Source: an uncultured Clostridia bacterium
GTDB taxonomy: Bacteria; Bacillota; Clostridia; TANB77; CAG-508
Direction: 5' to 3'
NCBI GenBank assembly: GCA_944392945.1
Contig: CALXYJ010000015.1
Span: 1-36,198, forward strand
DNA length: 36,198 bases
Made by a program: the position numbers and the translations under genes. Positions within the stretch are counted from its first letter, which is position 1. The number at the start of each line of letters is the position of its first letter. Shown here piece after piece: positions 6,305-14,464 of the stretch. The notes beneath the pieces were generated by a model. The model had not been told where the DNA came from, searched no databases, and worked only from the letters and a program-made list of their open reading frames with translations.

Positions 6305-7960
6305 ATGAAAAATAAGATAAAAAAAATAAATCAAAGCAATAGAAAAATAGTATTTAATATATTAGCCATTATTTGTATAATTTTATTTTGCACAGCAATT
6401 TCACCAGTTACGATGCAAAATGATACATATTATACTGTAAAAATAGGTGAATCCATACTAGAAAATGGCATAGATGGCAAAGATCATTTTTCATGGCATG
6501 AAGACTTAAATTATGAATATCCGCATTGGTTATATGATGTAATGATGTATTCTATATATTATATTGGTGGCTGGACTGGAATATATATTTCAACAATTAT
6601 ATTTGCTTGTATATTGGGAATAATCCTGTATATTACAAATGTAAAAGTTTGTAAAAATCATATAGTTCCATTTATTATAACTATAGGTGCAATGGCTTTA
6701 ATAAGATCATATGTAGCTGCAAGAGCACAACTAGTAACATTTATTTTATTTGTTTTAGAAATTCTTTTTATAGAAAAATTTATGAAAAATAGAAAATTTG
6801 GTTATGCTTTGGGGCTTTTTGTTATATGTATACTTATAGCTAATCTGCATGTAGCGGTTTGGCCTTTTTTCTTTGTACTATTTTTGCCATATATTGCAGA
6901 ATATCTAATATGTGTAATTTTAGATTTAAGCTTACCATCAAAGATTATGAAACTTATTTACAAAATTCAAAAAAGGATATTTGTTAAAAATCAAGATAAA
7001 GTAAAAATTCTAGAAGAAAAAATAGAAAAAGAAGAAGAAAAAGCTATAATTACAAAGAAAAAGAGAGAAGAAAATAGAAAAAATCCATATAAAATAGTAG
7101 TAGAAAAAAATAAAAATGTAAAATATTTAATTTTAATAATGCTAATTTCAGTTTTATTAGGATTGTGTACTCCATTAGGCCAAACTCCTTATACATATTT
7201 AATAGACACAATGCAAGGAGATACAACACAAAATATAAATGAACATTTACCTTTAACATTAATAAATCAAAAGGATATTTTAGGACTATTAATAGTAATA
7301 ATAGCTATTTTGATGTTAACAAAAGTAAAAATTAAGTTAAGAGATTTATTTATGTTAGGCGGATTAATAATACTTGCTTTAATGTCAAGAAGACAAATTT
7401 CAATGTTAGTATTAATAGGTTCAACAATAATAGGAAAAATAGTATTAGCATTTTTTAGAAAATACAATTGTATGAATGATTTAAAAGTTCTTTTTAAAGG
7501 GATGACAGGTTTTTACGGATTTGGTATTACGTTATGTATTATTATAATAATAAGTACTAATATATATAGACCTAAAATTGATGACACTTATGTTGATGAA
7601 TCTACATATCCAGTAAAAGCTTGTGATTATATATTAGAAGAATTAGATGTTAGCAATATAAGAATTTATAATGAATATAATTACGGAAGTTATATGCTTT
7701 TTAGAGGTATACCTGTTTTTATAGATTCAAGAGCAGATTTATATACTCCAGAGTTTAATCCAGGTTGTAATGTATTTGATGATTTCTTAAACATATCAAA
7801 TATTGGTACATATTATGAGAATAAATTTGATGAATATGATATAACACATGTAATATGCTATAAAAATGCAAAGTTAAATATGTTTTTATCACGAAATTAC
7901 GAATATAAAGAATTATATTCTGATGATAGATTTGTAATATACGAAAGAGATAAAGTATAG
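6305..7960 (+). CDS. Polytopic GT-C-like membrane protein
   Basis: The 551-residue product has about ten membrane helices. After the first helix (about residues 17-37) comes an extracytoplasmic loop, SPVTMQNDTYYTVKIGESIL, then GKDHFSWHE and YEYPHWLYDVMMYSIYYIGG. An acidic loop after helix 1 and the PHWLYD segment are the layout of GT-C-type (PMT/ArnT-like) glycosyltransferases and of related uncharacterised families. In the middle is a strongly charged cytoplasmic insert, about residues 215-275, likely coiled coil. The C-terminal 130 residues form a soluble outside domain with YNEYNYGSYMLFRGIPVFID. No activity can be proven. It starts at ATG 6305 and is followed 10 bases later by lspA, in one operon with rluD. 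Confidence 0.7.
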   Translation: MKNKIKKINQSNRKIVFNILAIICIILFCTAISPVTMQNDTYYTVKIGESILENGIDGKDHFSWHEDLNYEYPHWLYDVMMYSIYYIGGWTGIYISTIIFACILGIILYITNVKVCKNHIVPFIITIGAMALIRSYVAARAQLVTFILFVLEILFIEKFMKNRKFGYALGLFVICILIANLHVAVWPFFFVLFLPYIAEYLICVILDLSLPSKIMKLIYKIQKRIFVKNQDKVKILEEKIEKEEEKAIITKKKREENRKNPYKIVVEKNKNVKYLILIMLISVLLGLCTPLGQTPYTYLIDTMQGDTTQNINEHLPLTLINQKDILGLLIVIIAILMLTKVKIKLRDLFMLGGLIILALMSRRQISMLVLIGSTIIGKIVLAFFRKYNCMNDLKVLFKGMTGFYGFGITLCIIIIISTNIYRPKIDDTYVDESTYPVKACDYILEELDVSNIRIYNEYNYGSYMLFRGIPVFIDSRADLYTPEFNPGCNVFDDFLNISNIGTYYENKFDEYDITHVICYKNAKLNMFLSRNYEYKELYSDDRFVIYERDKV

Positions 7961-7970
7961 GGGGGAGTAT

Positions 7971-8543
7971 ATGGAGGAAAATGTTAATAATAAAACTCTA
8001 AAAGAAAAGATAGAGGAAAGAGAAAAAAAAGAAAAACAAGCTAAGAAAAAAGTTATGAAAAGAATTTTTTTAATAGTAATTATATTGTTATTATGTGATC
8101 AAGTAACGAAAATTCTTTTTATAAATAAAGATATATCTATTATTCAAGGTATTTTAAAATTCCACACTGTGCAAAATAGAGGTGGAGCCTTTGGAATAGG
8201 TCAGAATAGTACTTTTTCTTTTATAGTAGCTAATATCATTGTTTTAGGCATTATAATAAAATTTATATCAATACAAGCAAATCAAATAGATAAGAAAACA
8301 GGAATTGCCTTAGGTATGGTTTTAGCAGGTGGATTTAGTAATTTAGTTGATAGATTATTTAGAGGATTTGTTGTAGATTTTATAGATATATCTGAATTAA
8401 TAAATTTTCCAAATTTTAATTTAGCAGATATTTTTATAGTTTTAGGATGGATTTCATTAGCTTTATTTTTTGCAATATATGCCAATAATGTAAGAATGGG
8501 AAAAATAAAAAAAGAAAAGGATGATAAAATTGAAGAGATATAA
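7971..8543 (+). CDS. lspA: Lipoprotein signal peptidase (SPase II)
   Basis: LspA cleaves the signal peptide of diacylglyceryl-modified prolipoproteins in the membrane. The 190-residue product has four helices and all conserved motifs: CDQVTK (about residues 42-47), QNRGGAFGIG (68-77), GGFSNLVDRL (120-129), and the two catalytic aspartates, D136 in VVDFID and D153 in FNLADIF. It is longer than usual because of a 28-residue N-terminal extension dense in Lys and Glu; this is the only start with a good ribosome binding site (GGGGGAG before ATG 7971). Its end overlaps the rluD start by 14 bases, a common lspA-rluD coupling. Confidence 0.96.
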   Translation: MEENVNNKTLKEKIEEREKKEKQAKKKVMKRIFLIVIILLLCDQVTKILFINKDISIIQGILKFHTVQNRGGAFGIGQNSTFSFIVANIIVLGIIIKFISIQANQIDKKTGIALGMVLAGGFSNLVDRLFRGFVVDFIDISELINFPNFNLADIFIVLGWISLALFFAIYANNVRMGKIKKEKDDKIEEI

Positions 8544-9450
8544 AATAGGGGAAGAAAATGTTGATTATAGAATTGACAAAGTAGTACCTATTTTAAATAG
8601 TGAAATAACACGAGTGACAACACAAAAATTATTAGAAGAAGGAAAAATACTTGTAAATGATAAAAAAGTAAAGTCATCATATAAAGTTAAATTAGATGAT
8701 ATAATATCTGTAGAAATTCCAGAAGTAAAAGATACTGAAATTATTCCGGAAAATATAAAATTAGATATTTTATATGAAGATGAATATATTATTGTCGTAA
8801 ATAAAGCAAAGGGAATGGTTGTTCATCCAGCAAATGGAAATTATACAGGAACATTAGTAAATGCATTGCTATATAGATGTAAGGATTCTTTATCTGGTAT
8901 TGGTGGGGAAAAAAGACCAGGAATAGTGCATAGATTGGACAAAGATACATCAGGAGTTTTAATTGTTGCCAAATGTGATAAAGCACATTTAAATATATCG
9001 GAACAAATAAAATCACATAAAGTAAAAAAGACATATATAGCATTGGTTAAAGGGATAGTTAAAGATAATGAAGCTACTATTGACATGCCAATAGGAAGAA
9101 GCAAGAAAGATAGAAAAAAGATGGACATAGACAAAAATGGTAAAAATGCAATAACACATTTTATAGTTATGCAAAGATATCAAGGATATACTTTATTAAA
9201 AGTAAATATAGAAACAGGGAGAACACATCAAATTAGAGTACATTTATCTACGATAGGTTATCCAATTGTTGGGGATGAAGTATATTCTAATGGTAAAAAT
9301 GAGTTTAATGTAGAAGGGCAAATGTTGCATGCCTATTGTATAGAATTTCTACATCCAATAACTGGAGAAAAAATGAAAATAACAGCACCATTGCCAGAGT
9401 ATTTTAATGAGGTTTTAAGAAAACTAGAAAATAGAAAGATTGATATTTAA
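8530..9450 (+). CDS. rluD: 23S rRNA pseudouridine synthase, RluD type
   Basis: RluA-family enzymes convert uridines to pseudouridine; the RluD branch acts on helix 69 of 23S rRNA. The product has an S4 RNA-binding domain (about residues 12-75: VDYRIDKVVPILNSEITR...) and a catalytic domain with GIVHRLDKDTSGVLIVAK (catalytic Asp about residue 137) and TGRTHQIRVHLSTIGYPIVGD. I chose TTG 8530 and not ATG 8521: AAAAGGA ends at 8521, giving 8-base spacing to TTG, but none to ATG. It overlaps lspA and ends the operon. RluA/RluC activity cannot be ruled out by eye. Confidence 0.93.
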   Translation: MKRYKIGEENVDYRIDKVVPILNSEITRVTTQKLLEEGKILVNDKKVKSSYKVKLDDIISVEIPEVKDTEIIPENIKLDILYEDEYIIVVNKAKGMVVHPANGNYTGTLVNALLYRCKDSLSGIGGEKRPGIVHRLDKDTSGVLIVAKCDKAHLNISEQIKSHKVKKTYIALVKGIVKDNEATIDMPIGRSKKDRKKMDIDKNGKNAITHFIVMQRYQGYTLLKVNIETGRTHQIRVHLSTIGYPIVGDEVYSNGKNEFNVEGQMLHAYCIEFLHPITGEKMKITAPLPEYFNEVLRKLENRKIDI

Positions 9451-9465
9451 GTTAAAATAAAAAGG

Positions 9466-9507
9466 TCCAGTACTAGAACAGTACTGGAGGATCTATATAA
9501 ATCTTTT
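9466..9507 (+). terminator. Probable terminator after rluD
   Basis: A perfect 9-base stem, TCCAGTACT (9466-9474) and AGTACTGGA (9480-9488), has a 5-base loop. The T run (9503-9507) starts 15 bases after the stem, so termination may be inefficient or need a longer fold with the AAAAAG before the stem. Confidence 0.55.
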
Positions 9508-9536
9508 TATTCCATTAAAAACAGAATAAAAAGAAA

Positions 9537-9565
9537 TTTAAAAACATAATTTATACTATTATAAT
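9537..9565 (+). promoter_or_regulatory. Probable promoter for rluB
   Basis: TTTAAA at 9537-9542 is a weak -35. TATAAT at 9560-9565 is a consensus -10, with 17 bases between. It is placed between the rluD hairpin and rluB. Confidence 0.5.
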
Positions 9566-9605
9566 ATGCAATAAAAAATAAATTATGCATAAAAGGGGAA
9601 AAAAT

Positions 9606-10337
9606 ATGGAAGAAAAAAATAATGAGGTTAGACTGCAAAAATTTTTGGCAGATAGTGGAGTAGCTTCTAGAAGAAAGTGTGAAGAAATTATTCTAGAAGG
9701 TAGAGTAAAAGTTAATGAAAAACTTATTACGAAACTAGGAACCAAAATAAATCCATACGAGGATTTTGTAGAAGTTGATGGAAAAATTTTAAAAAGGCAG
9801 GATGAAAAAGTATATATTTTATTAAATAAACCAATTGGATATGTAACAACAGTAAAAGATCAGTTTAAAAGAGATACGGTTATGGATTTATTAAAAAATA
9901 TAAAATTAAGAGTTGTTCCAGTTGGAAGACTTGATATGTATACTTCTGGGGCTCTTATTTTATCAAATGATGGAGAGTTTGTTAATAAAGTAACACACCC
10001 AAGCCATGAGATCGAAAAAACATATAATGTTACTGTTAAAGGTGAAGTAACAAAAGAAGATATGAAAAAATTAGAAAATGGTGTCGATATAGGAAATTAT
10101 ATTACAAAGCCTGCAAAAACAAAGATTTTAAAAATAGATGGATCAAAGAAAATTTCAAGATTTCAGATCACAATTCATGAAGGTAAAAATAGGCAGATTA
10201 GGAAGATGTGCAAAGCGATTAATAAGCCAGTATTAGCTCTTCATAGATCAGCAATAGGAAAAATAAATGTAAAAGACTTAAAATTAGGCGAGTATAGATT
10301 TTTAACCAACAAAGAAATAGAAGATTTAATAAAATAA
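9606..10337 (+). CDS. rluB: rRNA pseudouridine synthase, RluB/RsuA family
   Basis: This 243-residue enzyme has an S4 domain at residues about 7-60 (VRLQKFLADSGVASRRKCEE) and an RsuA-type catalytic domain. The catalytic motif is PVGRLDMYTSGALILSNDG with Asp at about residue 110, and the later motifs HEIEKTYNVTVKG and IHEGKNRQIRKMCKAI are clear. RluB targets 23S rRNA position 2605 in model species; RsuA and RluF are close relatives, so the exact site is inferred. The start is ATG 9606: AAAAGGGG at 9591-9598 is 7 bases upstream, whereas ATG 9585 has no site and would add seven residues. It has its own promoter. Confidence 0.92.
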   Translation: MEEKNNEVRLQKFLADSGVASRRKCEEIILEGRVKVNEKLITKLGTKINPYEDFVEVDGKILKRQDEKVYILLNKPIGYVTTVKDQFKRDTVMDLLKNIKLRVVPVGRLDMYTSGALILSNDGEFVNKVTHPSHEIEKTYNVTVKGEVTKEDMKKLENGVDIGNYITKPAKTKILKIDGSKKISRFQITIHEGKNRQIRKMCKAINKPVLALHRSAIGKINVKDLKLGEYRFLTNKEIEDLIK

Positions 10338-10340
10338 ATA

Positions 10341-10369
10341 TTGATTATATTAAAATAAAAATATATAAT
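10341..10369 (+). promoter_or_regulatory. Sigma-A promoter for the S1-domain gene and its neighbour
   Basis: TTGATT at 10341-10346 and TATAAT at 10364-10369 are 17 bases apart, just after rluB. It would drive the S1-domain protein and the replication-relaxation-like gene. Confidence 0.75.
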
Positions 10370-10405
10370 AATAAAAGAATATACATAAGATAAAGGAGAT
10401 AGAAA

Positions 10406-10891
10406 ATGAGCTACAAAAAATATATTCCATTTGATGATTCTTTAAAAGAAAATATGATTGTAGATGGAAAAGTAAAAAGTATTCAACCATATGGAGCTTT
10501 TATAGAATTAAAAAATGGAGTAGTAGGATTACTACATATTGAAGACATGTCAGTAGCAAGAATAAAAAGTCCGTTCGATAGATTTTCTATAGGACAAGAA
10601 GTAAAAGTAAAAATAAAAAGTATAGATAAAGAAAATAATAGAATAATGTTTACTTATAAGGAATTGCTAGGAACATGGGAAGAAAATGCCAAATTATTTA
10701 AAGAAGGAACAAAAGTAAAAGGAATTATAAGGAATACAGAAGCAAATAAAAATGGTATTTTTATAGAATTAAAACCCAATTTAGTAGGAATGGCAGAATA
10801 CCAAGAGGGAATAGAATATGGAAAACAAGTAGATGTTTTTATTAAAAAAATCATTCCAGAAAAAAAGAAAATAAAATTAATAATATGTTAA
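10406..10891 (+). CDS. Two-S1-domain RNA-binding protein
   Basis: The 161-residue product has two S1 OB folds. The first spans residues about 16-85 (MIVDGKVKSIQPYGAFIELKNGVVGLLHIEDM) and is canonical. The second, about 98-160 (GTKVKGIIRNTEANKNGIFIELKPNLVGMAEYQEG), is diverged. It resembles a shortened ribosomal protein S1 or the Ysh/YugI-type general stress S1 proteins and probably binds mRNA or ribosomes. It starts at ATG 10406 behind AAAGGAGA. Thirteen bases separate its stop from the next gene, whose AGGAGG begins inside the TAA stop, so the two are co-transcribed and possibly coupled. The precise role is not known. Confidence 0.82.
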   Translation: MSYKKYIPFDDSLKENMIVDGKVKSIQPYGAFIELKNGVVGLLHIEDMSVARIKSPFDRFSIGQEVKVKIKSIDKENNRIMFTYKELLGTWEENAKLFKEGTKVKGIIRNTEANKNGIFIELKPNLVGMAEYQEGIEYGKQVDVFIKKIIPEKKKIKLIIC

Positions 10892-10904
10892 GGAGGAGTT
10901 TTTA

Positions 10905-11846
10905 ATGGTAGAAGATAGTCAAATAAAAGCAGAAGTATCACCATTTGCAATAAGAGAAGGTGAAATAAAAGTATTTGACGGAAAAGATGGTTATGTTTCA
11001 ATGAATCAAATCATTAACAAGATAAATTTAGGACATATAACAGATATTCATTTTCAAATTTTAGAGATTGTAAATGAATTTGAATTTATAACGTCAAGAC
11101 AAATTTATCAACTTTTACAGATAAAAGGAATAGAGGTTAAATCTCAAGACAAATTAAATAAGAAGTTAGAACAATTAATAAAATCTAAAATTCTAACAAG
11201 ATATTATTTCCATTCAGAAGATGGAAAGGGAATATATAGAATATATTGTTTAGAGAAAATGGGAAAATACCTATTAGGATCAAGAGATATTGAATGTAAG
11301 TGGCAACCTACAGATAATGTAAAGCCTGTAGCACTAATAAAGAAAAGACTTGCAGGAAATCAAACAATACTTGCATATTTAAGAAAAGTTAAAGCTTTTG
11401 ATTCTTATGTAGTAAAGCCTCATCTTACAGCAAAAACAATAGGAAAAATTTTTAAGGCTTCAGGTGGAAGTGTTAAATTAACTAAAAATAATAAATCAAT
11501 TTCATTCCTATTTGAAGTAGTTAGAAGAGAAGAAGATTGGGAAAATAAATTAGTAGATAAAATGAAATTATATCAAGATTTTTATGATAATTTTGTTCCA
11601 GGGGATTCAGGTTTTCCATTAATGCCACAATTAATTTTTGTATGTGAAGATGAAAAGCATGCAGCAGAAACATTTAAAGTAATAGTAACCAAAGGATTAC
11701 AAATACCTAAAATAAAATTATATTTTACAACTGACTTAAGACAAAATAAAGAATCTTTGGAAGATACATTAATTGAATTTAAATTGGATGAAAATACAAA
11801 CAAATATAAAGTAGCAAATGTAGAACTAAAATTATTAGAAGAATAA
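10905..11846 (+). CDS. Replication-relaxation-like protein (winged helix plus nuclease-like domain)
   Basis: The 313-residue product looks like a Replic_Relax family member, proteins otherwise found on plasmids and integrative elements. Residues about 45-130 form a winged helix (ILEIVNEFEFITSRQIYQLL, LIKSKILTRYYF). Residues about 195-270 hold SISFLFEVVRREEDWENK, then KMKLYQDFYDN and PQLIFVCEDEKHA. These correspond in order to the family's hydrophobic-E-x-D-x-x motif, K-x-x-x-Y helix and LFV strand, resembling a restriction-endonuclease fold (E204, K219 here). The family's Asp is replaced by Val-Arg, so catalysis is doubtful. It is convergent with a VirD4/TraG-like coupling ATPase, a typical mobile-element partner, but lies in a chromosomal operon with an S1 protein. 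Confidence 0.6.
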   Translation: MVEDSQIKAEVSPFAIREGEIKVFDGKDGYVSMNQIINKINLGHITDIHFQILEIVNEFEFITSRQIYQLLQIKGIEVKSQDKLNKKLEQLIKSKILTRYYFHSEDGKGIYRIYCLEKMGKYLLGSRDIECKWQPTDNVKPVALIKKRLAGNQTILAYLRKVKAFDSYVVKPHLTAKTIGKIFKASGGSVKLTKNNKSISFLFEVVRREEDWENKLVDKMKLYQDFYDNFVPGDSGFPLMPQLIFVCEDEKHAAETFKVIVTKGLQIPKIKLYFTTDLRQNKESLEDTLIEFKLDENTNKYKVANVELKLLEE

Positions 11847-11888
11847 GAAAAGTATTTTTGTTACATTGTGCAGATTGTTTCACAATTT

Positions 11889-11906
11889 AATCGATATAAT
11901 CGATAT
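11889..11906. repeat. Two tandem 9-bp repeats between convergent genes
   Basis: AATCGATAT occurs at 11889-11897 and again at 11898-11906. Just upstream ATTGTG (11865-11870) and CACAAT (11881-11886) form a small inverted repeat. The stretch lies downstream of the replication-relaxation-like gene and before the shared terminator. It could be a protein-binding site; no function is established. Confidence 0.4.
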
Positions 11907-11940
11907 AAATAGTTTGTAAAATATATCAATAAAAAAGAAA

Positions 11941-11974
11941 GGGGAAATTCTATTTATTAGAATTTCCTCTTTTT
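11941..11974. terminator. Bidirectional terminator between the relaxation-like and coupling ATPase genes
   Basis: GGGGAAATTCTA (11941-11952) pairs with TAGAATTTCCTC (11958-11969), 12 bases including one G-T pair, around a 5-base loop. A T run follows on the right, and A-rich DNA on the left gives a T run for the other strand. The stop codon of the coupling ATPase lies in the left arm. Confidence 0.85.
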
Positions 11975-14283
11975 AAATCTACTATAATAGCATCATCATT
12001 ATCAAATAAGAAATTTGAATCTGAAGTATCTGTTTTTATAGGGTCTATCTCTGAAGAATTATTTTTATCAGTAAAATCTACATTACTATAATTAAATTTA
12101 GGTTTTCTTCTAATTTTTGATTCTGAAACTTCATCAGAAATACCATTAGTGAATTTTTCAAAATTAAAGAATTTAACTTTTTGTTTTTCTTTATATTTTG
12201 AACTTACACGATCAACTTTTCCTTTACCAACTTGCTTTCCACCTTTAGGATTTATAATTTTGTAGGCACATTGTTTTGCTTTTAGTGAACCAAGTTTGTC
12301 AGCTTTAAAATATTCTGTCCATCCATATTCGATGCCACCATATTTTTGATCATAAGTTCCTTTTGCAGTATTATAATCGTTTTTATATTTCCATTTTCTC
12401 TTGTTTCCAAATTCTTTAGACCACCATTCTCTATCTTCAGGAGTAGCGCCACCAAATAATAATTTGTTGCTACAATTTGCAAGAATAGTTTGTCTATATT
12501 TAGAATAAACTTTACTTCCTAGTTGCTCTAAGTTTTGAGCTGCAATAATAGTACCAATACGATATTTTCTATATAAAGTAAATATTGCATCAATATCTTT
12601 GCATAAGAAATCAGGAAATTCATCTATATATAAGAAATGAGGAACTCTATTTTTCTCATTTCCAGGTCTTCTAAGTACAGAATATTGCATTAAAATTATA
12701 AAGAATAAACCGAAAGCTTTATGTGTTGCAGCCCCTAAATCTCCTCTACGAGTACATACAAATGTAACTTCACCATTTTCTAAAGCTTTATCAAAGTTTA
12801 TATTATTTGTACGATTACAAAGAATATTTCTAACTCCTTCTGTTCTTAAAAGATTGTCTAATTGTGTAACTGCTGAATATACAAATTTTTCAGTATCTGG
12901 TCTACCAGATCCTGTTTTATAAAAATTCTTTTTAAAATATGCTATTTGCATTTTGTATTTTGTAGATAATTCTTCATCATATTCCATTTTCTTACACATA
13001 TCTTCTACTAAATCGAAATCTGTAAGCATTTCTAACATATCTGTTAGAGTAGGTAAATCACCATCATTTAATTTTGGATACATTACTTTTAATAATATAG
13101 ATAAATTTTCTATTGCTTGACTTGTAACATTATCACGAAAAGCTTCTTCTACATCTGTATGAGTAGTGTAGTACATACTTCTTAAAACAGAAGAAATAGC
13201 AATAGCTGTTTTTAATGGATCATCAAATATAAATGGGTTTATACCAATTGAATCAGAATTGTCTGGATCTATTAAATTATATGGAATATTAAAATTATCT
13301 GCTATTTTCATCATATTTTCTATAGAAGAAAAGTCTGGTGAAATTGCTGTAATTCCAAGATTTTTATATTTGATATCATCTGAAGAAGAATCTATAATCA
13401 TTTTCTTCATATATGCTTTATAAAGTTTTAATTTACTGTCTACTGGTTTTAACATATTTAAATTGAAATATTTATTTAAATAATCATTATTATATGGTGC
13501 TGAAAGTGTTGCAAGACCTGTCTTTAATGCAGTAAATCCCATCTCTTTTGCAGTTTCTTCAAAAAATAATTTCTTTTCTATATCTCTTGCTATCATAGGT
13601 TCAAATACCATAGTTGTTTTACCTGTTCCAGAAGGTCCTACAACTAATGTAGATTCAAATCTTTTATCTTCTGCAATAACAACGGGTTTACCAAGCTCTG
13701 AATCCATACAAAGTATATTTTCACAAGTATATGGTCCTACATTTTTTGGTGCTGGAGATAAATCTATACCATTATAATCTAATATAGAATCTTTCATATC
13801 TAAATTATCATTTACTTTAGTGTAAATGAATTTAAATATCATAAAGAAAGTAGTTAATGGTATATATAATGCGATAGCTGTAAATGCAGGTTTTATTAAT
13901 TCTGATGATGTCATAATTATATCTACATAATTTGGTACTGACATTAATGCAATCCACAAAAATTCATTTAACCACTGAACAATCATAGAAATTACAATTG
14001 TATATAACACAACTATATATGTATACATAAATGATAACTTTACTTTATCTGATTTCGTAAAAGAAGAGGAACCAGAAAATAAAAAGGCAAAAATAGGACA
14101 AGCAATTGCTAATGTATATTGAATTGGTCCCCAATATGATAACGATATTCCGCTAAAGAACAGGAATAATAATTCTACAACTCTATCTACTAAAATATAT
14201 ATAGAAATAAGAGTTAATATATATGTTAAAAATGTATTTCTATTAGTTTTTAATTTCTTTAAAAATTTATCAAAAAGTTTCAA
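11950..14283 (-). CDS. VirD4/TraG-type conjugative coupling ATPase, solitary
   Basis: The 777-residue product has the layout of a type IV coupling protein. Four membrane helices lie at about residues 18-42, 52-70, 85-110 and 130-155. The motor domain has Walker A GPSGTGKTT (216-224), Walker B FLYIDEFPDF (D554, E555) and the IIAAQNLEQLG sensor motif. A charged, low-complexity C-terminal tail spans about residues 680-777. A variable insert follows Walker A, the all-alpha region that usually contacts the relaxosome. Such ATPases pass DNA-protein complexes to a type IV secretion channel, but no relaxase, VirB4 or other channel gene is present here. The start is TTG 14283 behind GGTGGA; the only nearby ATG is out of frame. 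It has its own promoter, and its codon use looks like the neighbours. Confidence 0.88.
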   Translation of the reverse strand: MKLFDKFLKKLKTNRNTFLTYILTLISIYILVDRVVELLFLFFSGISLSYWGPIQYTLAIACPIFAFLFSGSSSFTKSDKVKLSFMYTYIVVLYTIVISMIVQWLNEFLWIALMSVPNYVDIIMTSSELIKPAFTAIALYIPLTTFFMIFKFIYTKVNDNLDMKDSILDYNGIDLSPAPKNVGPYTCENILCMDSELGKPVVIAEDKRFESTLVVGPSGTGKTTMVFEPMIARDIEKKLFFEETAKEMGFTALKTGLATLSAPYNNDYLNKYFNLNMLKPVDSKLKLYKAYMKKMIIDSSSDDIKYKNLGITAISPDFSSIENMMKIADNFNIPYNLIDPDNSDSIGINPFIFDDPLKTAIAISSVLRSMYYTTHTDVEEAFRDNVTSQAIENLSILLKVMYPKLNDGDLPTLTDMLEMLTDFDLVEDMCKKMEYDEELSTKYKMQIAYFKKNFYKTGSGRPDTEKFVYSAVTQLDNLLRTEGVRNILCNRTNNINFDKALENGEVTFVCTRRGDLGAATHKAFGLFFIILMQYSVLRRPGNEKNRVPHFLYIDEFPDFLCKDIDAIFTLYRKYRIGTIIAAQNLEQLGSKVYSKYRQTILANCSNKLLFGGATPEDREWWSKEFGNKRKWKYKNDYNTAKGTYDQKYGGIEYGWTEYFKADKLGSLKAKQCAYKIINPKGGKQVGKGKVDRVSSKYKEKQKVKFFNFEKFTNGISDEVSESKIRRKPKFNYSNVDFTDKNNSSEIDPIKTDTSDSNFLFDNDDAIIVDLKRGNSNK

Positions 14284-14321
14284 AACATTCCACCGCTTTC
14301 ATTCTTTAAATATACATATAT

Positions 14322-14350
14322 ATTATCCTATAAAATGGGGAAAAAAACAA
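14322..14350 (-). promoter_or_regulatory. Possible promoter for the coupling ATPase
   Basis: On the minus strand TTGTTT (14350-14345) and GATAAT (14327-14322) are 17 bases apart. The -35 is weak. It sits 39 bases upstream of the TTG start, back to back with the flippase promoter. Confidence 0.4.
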
Positions 14351-14392
14351 GATTTTTAAGCTATTTTATTAAAAAAAAGTAATATATAACAC

Positions 14393-14421
14393 TTGATTGT
14401 ATAAGAATTTATTAATATAAT
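14393..14421 (+). promoter_or_regulatory. Sigma-A promoter for the YtgP-like flippase
   Basis: TTGATT at 14393-14398 and TATAAT at 14416-14421 have 17 bases between them, 44 bases before the ATG. Confidence 0.75.
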
Positions 14422-14464
14422 ATGATTTAACTTAATACAATAGAAAAGAAGAAAGGAATAAAAT

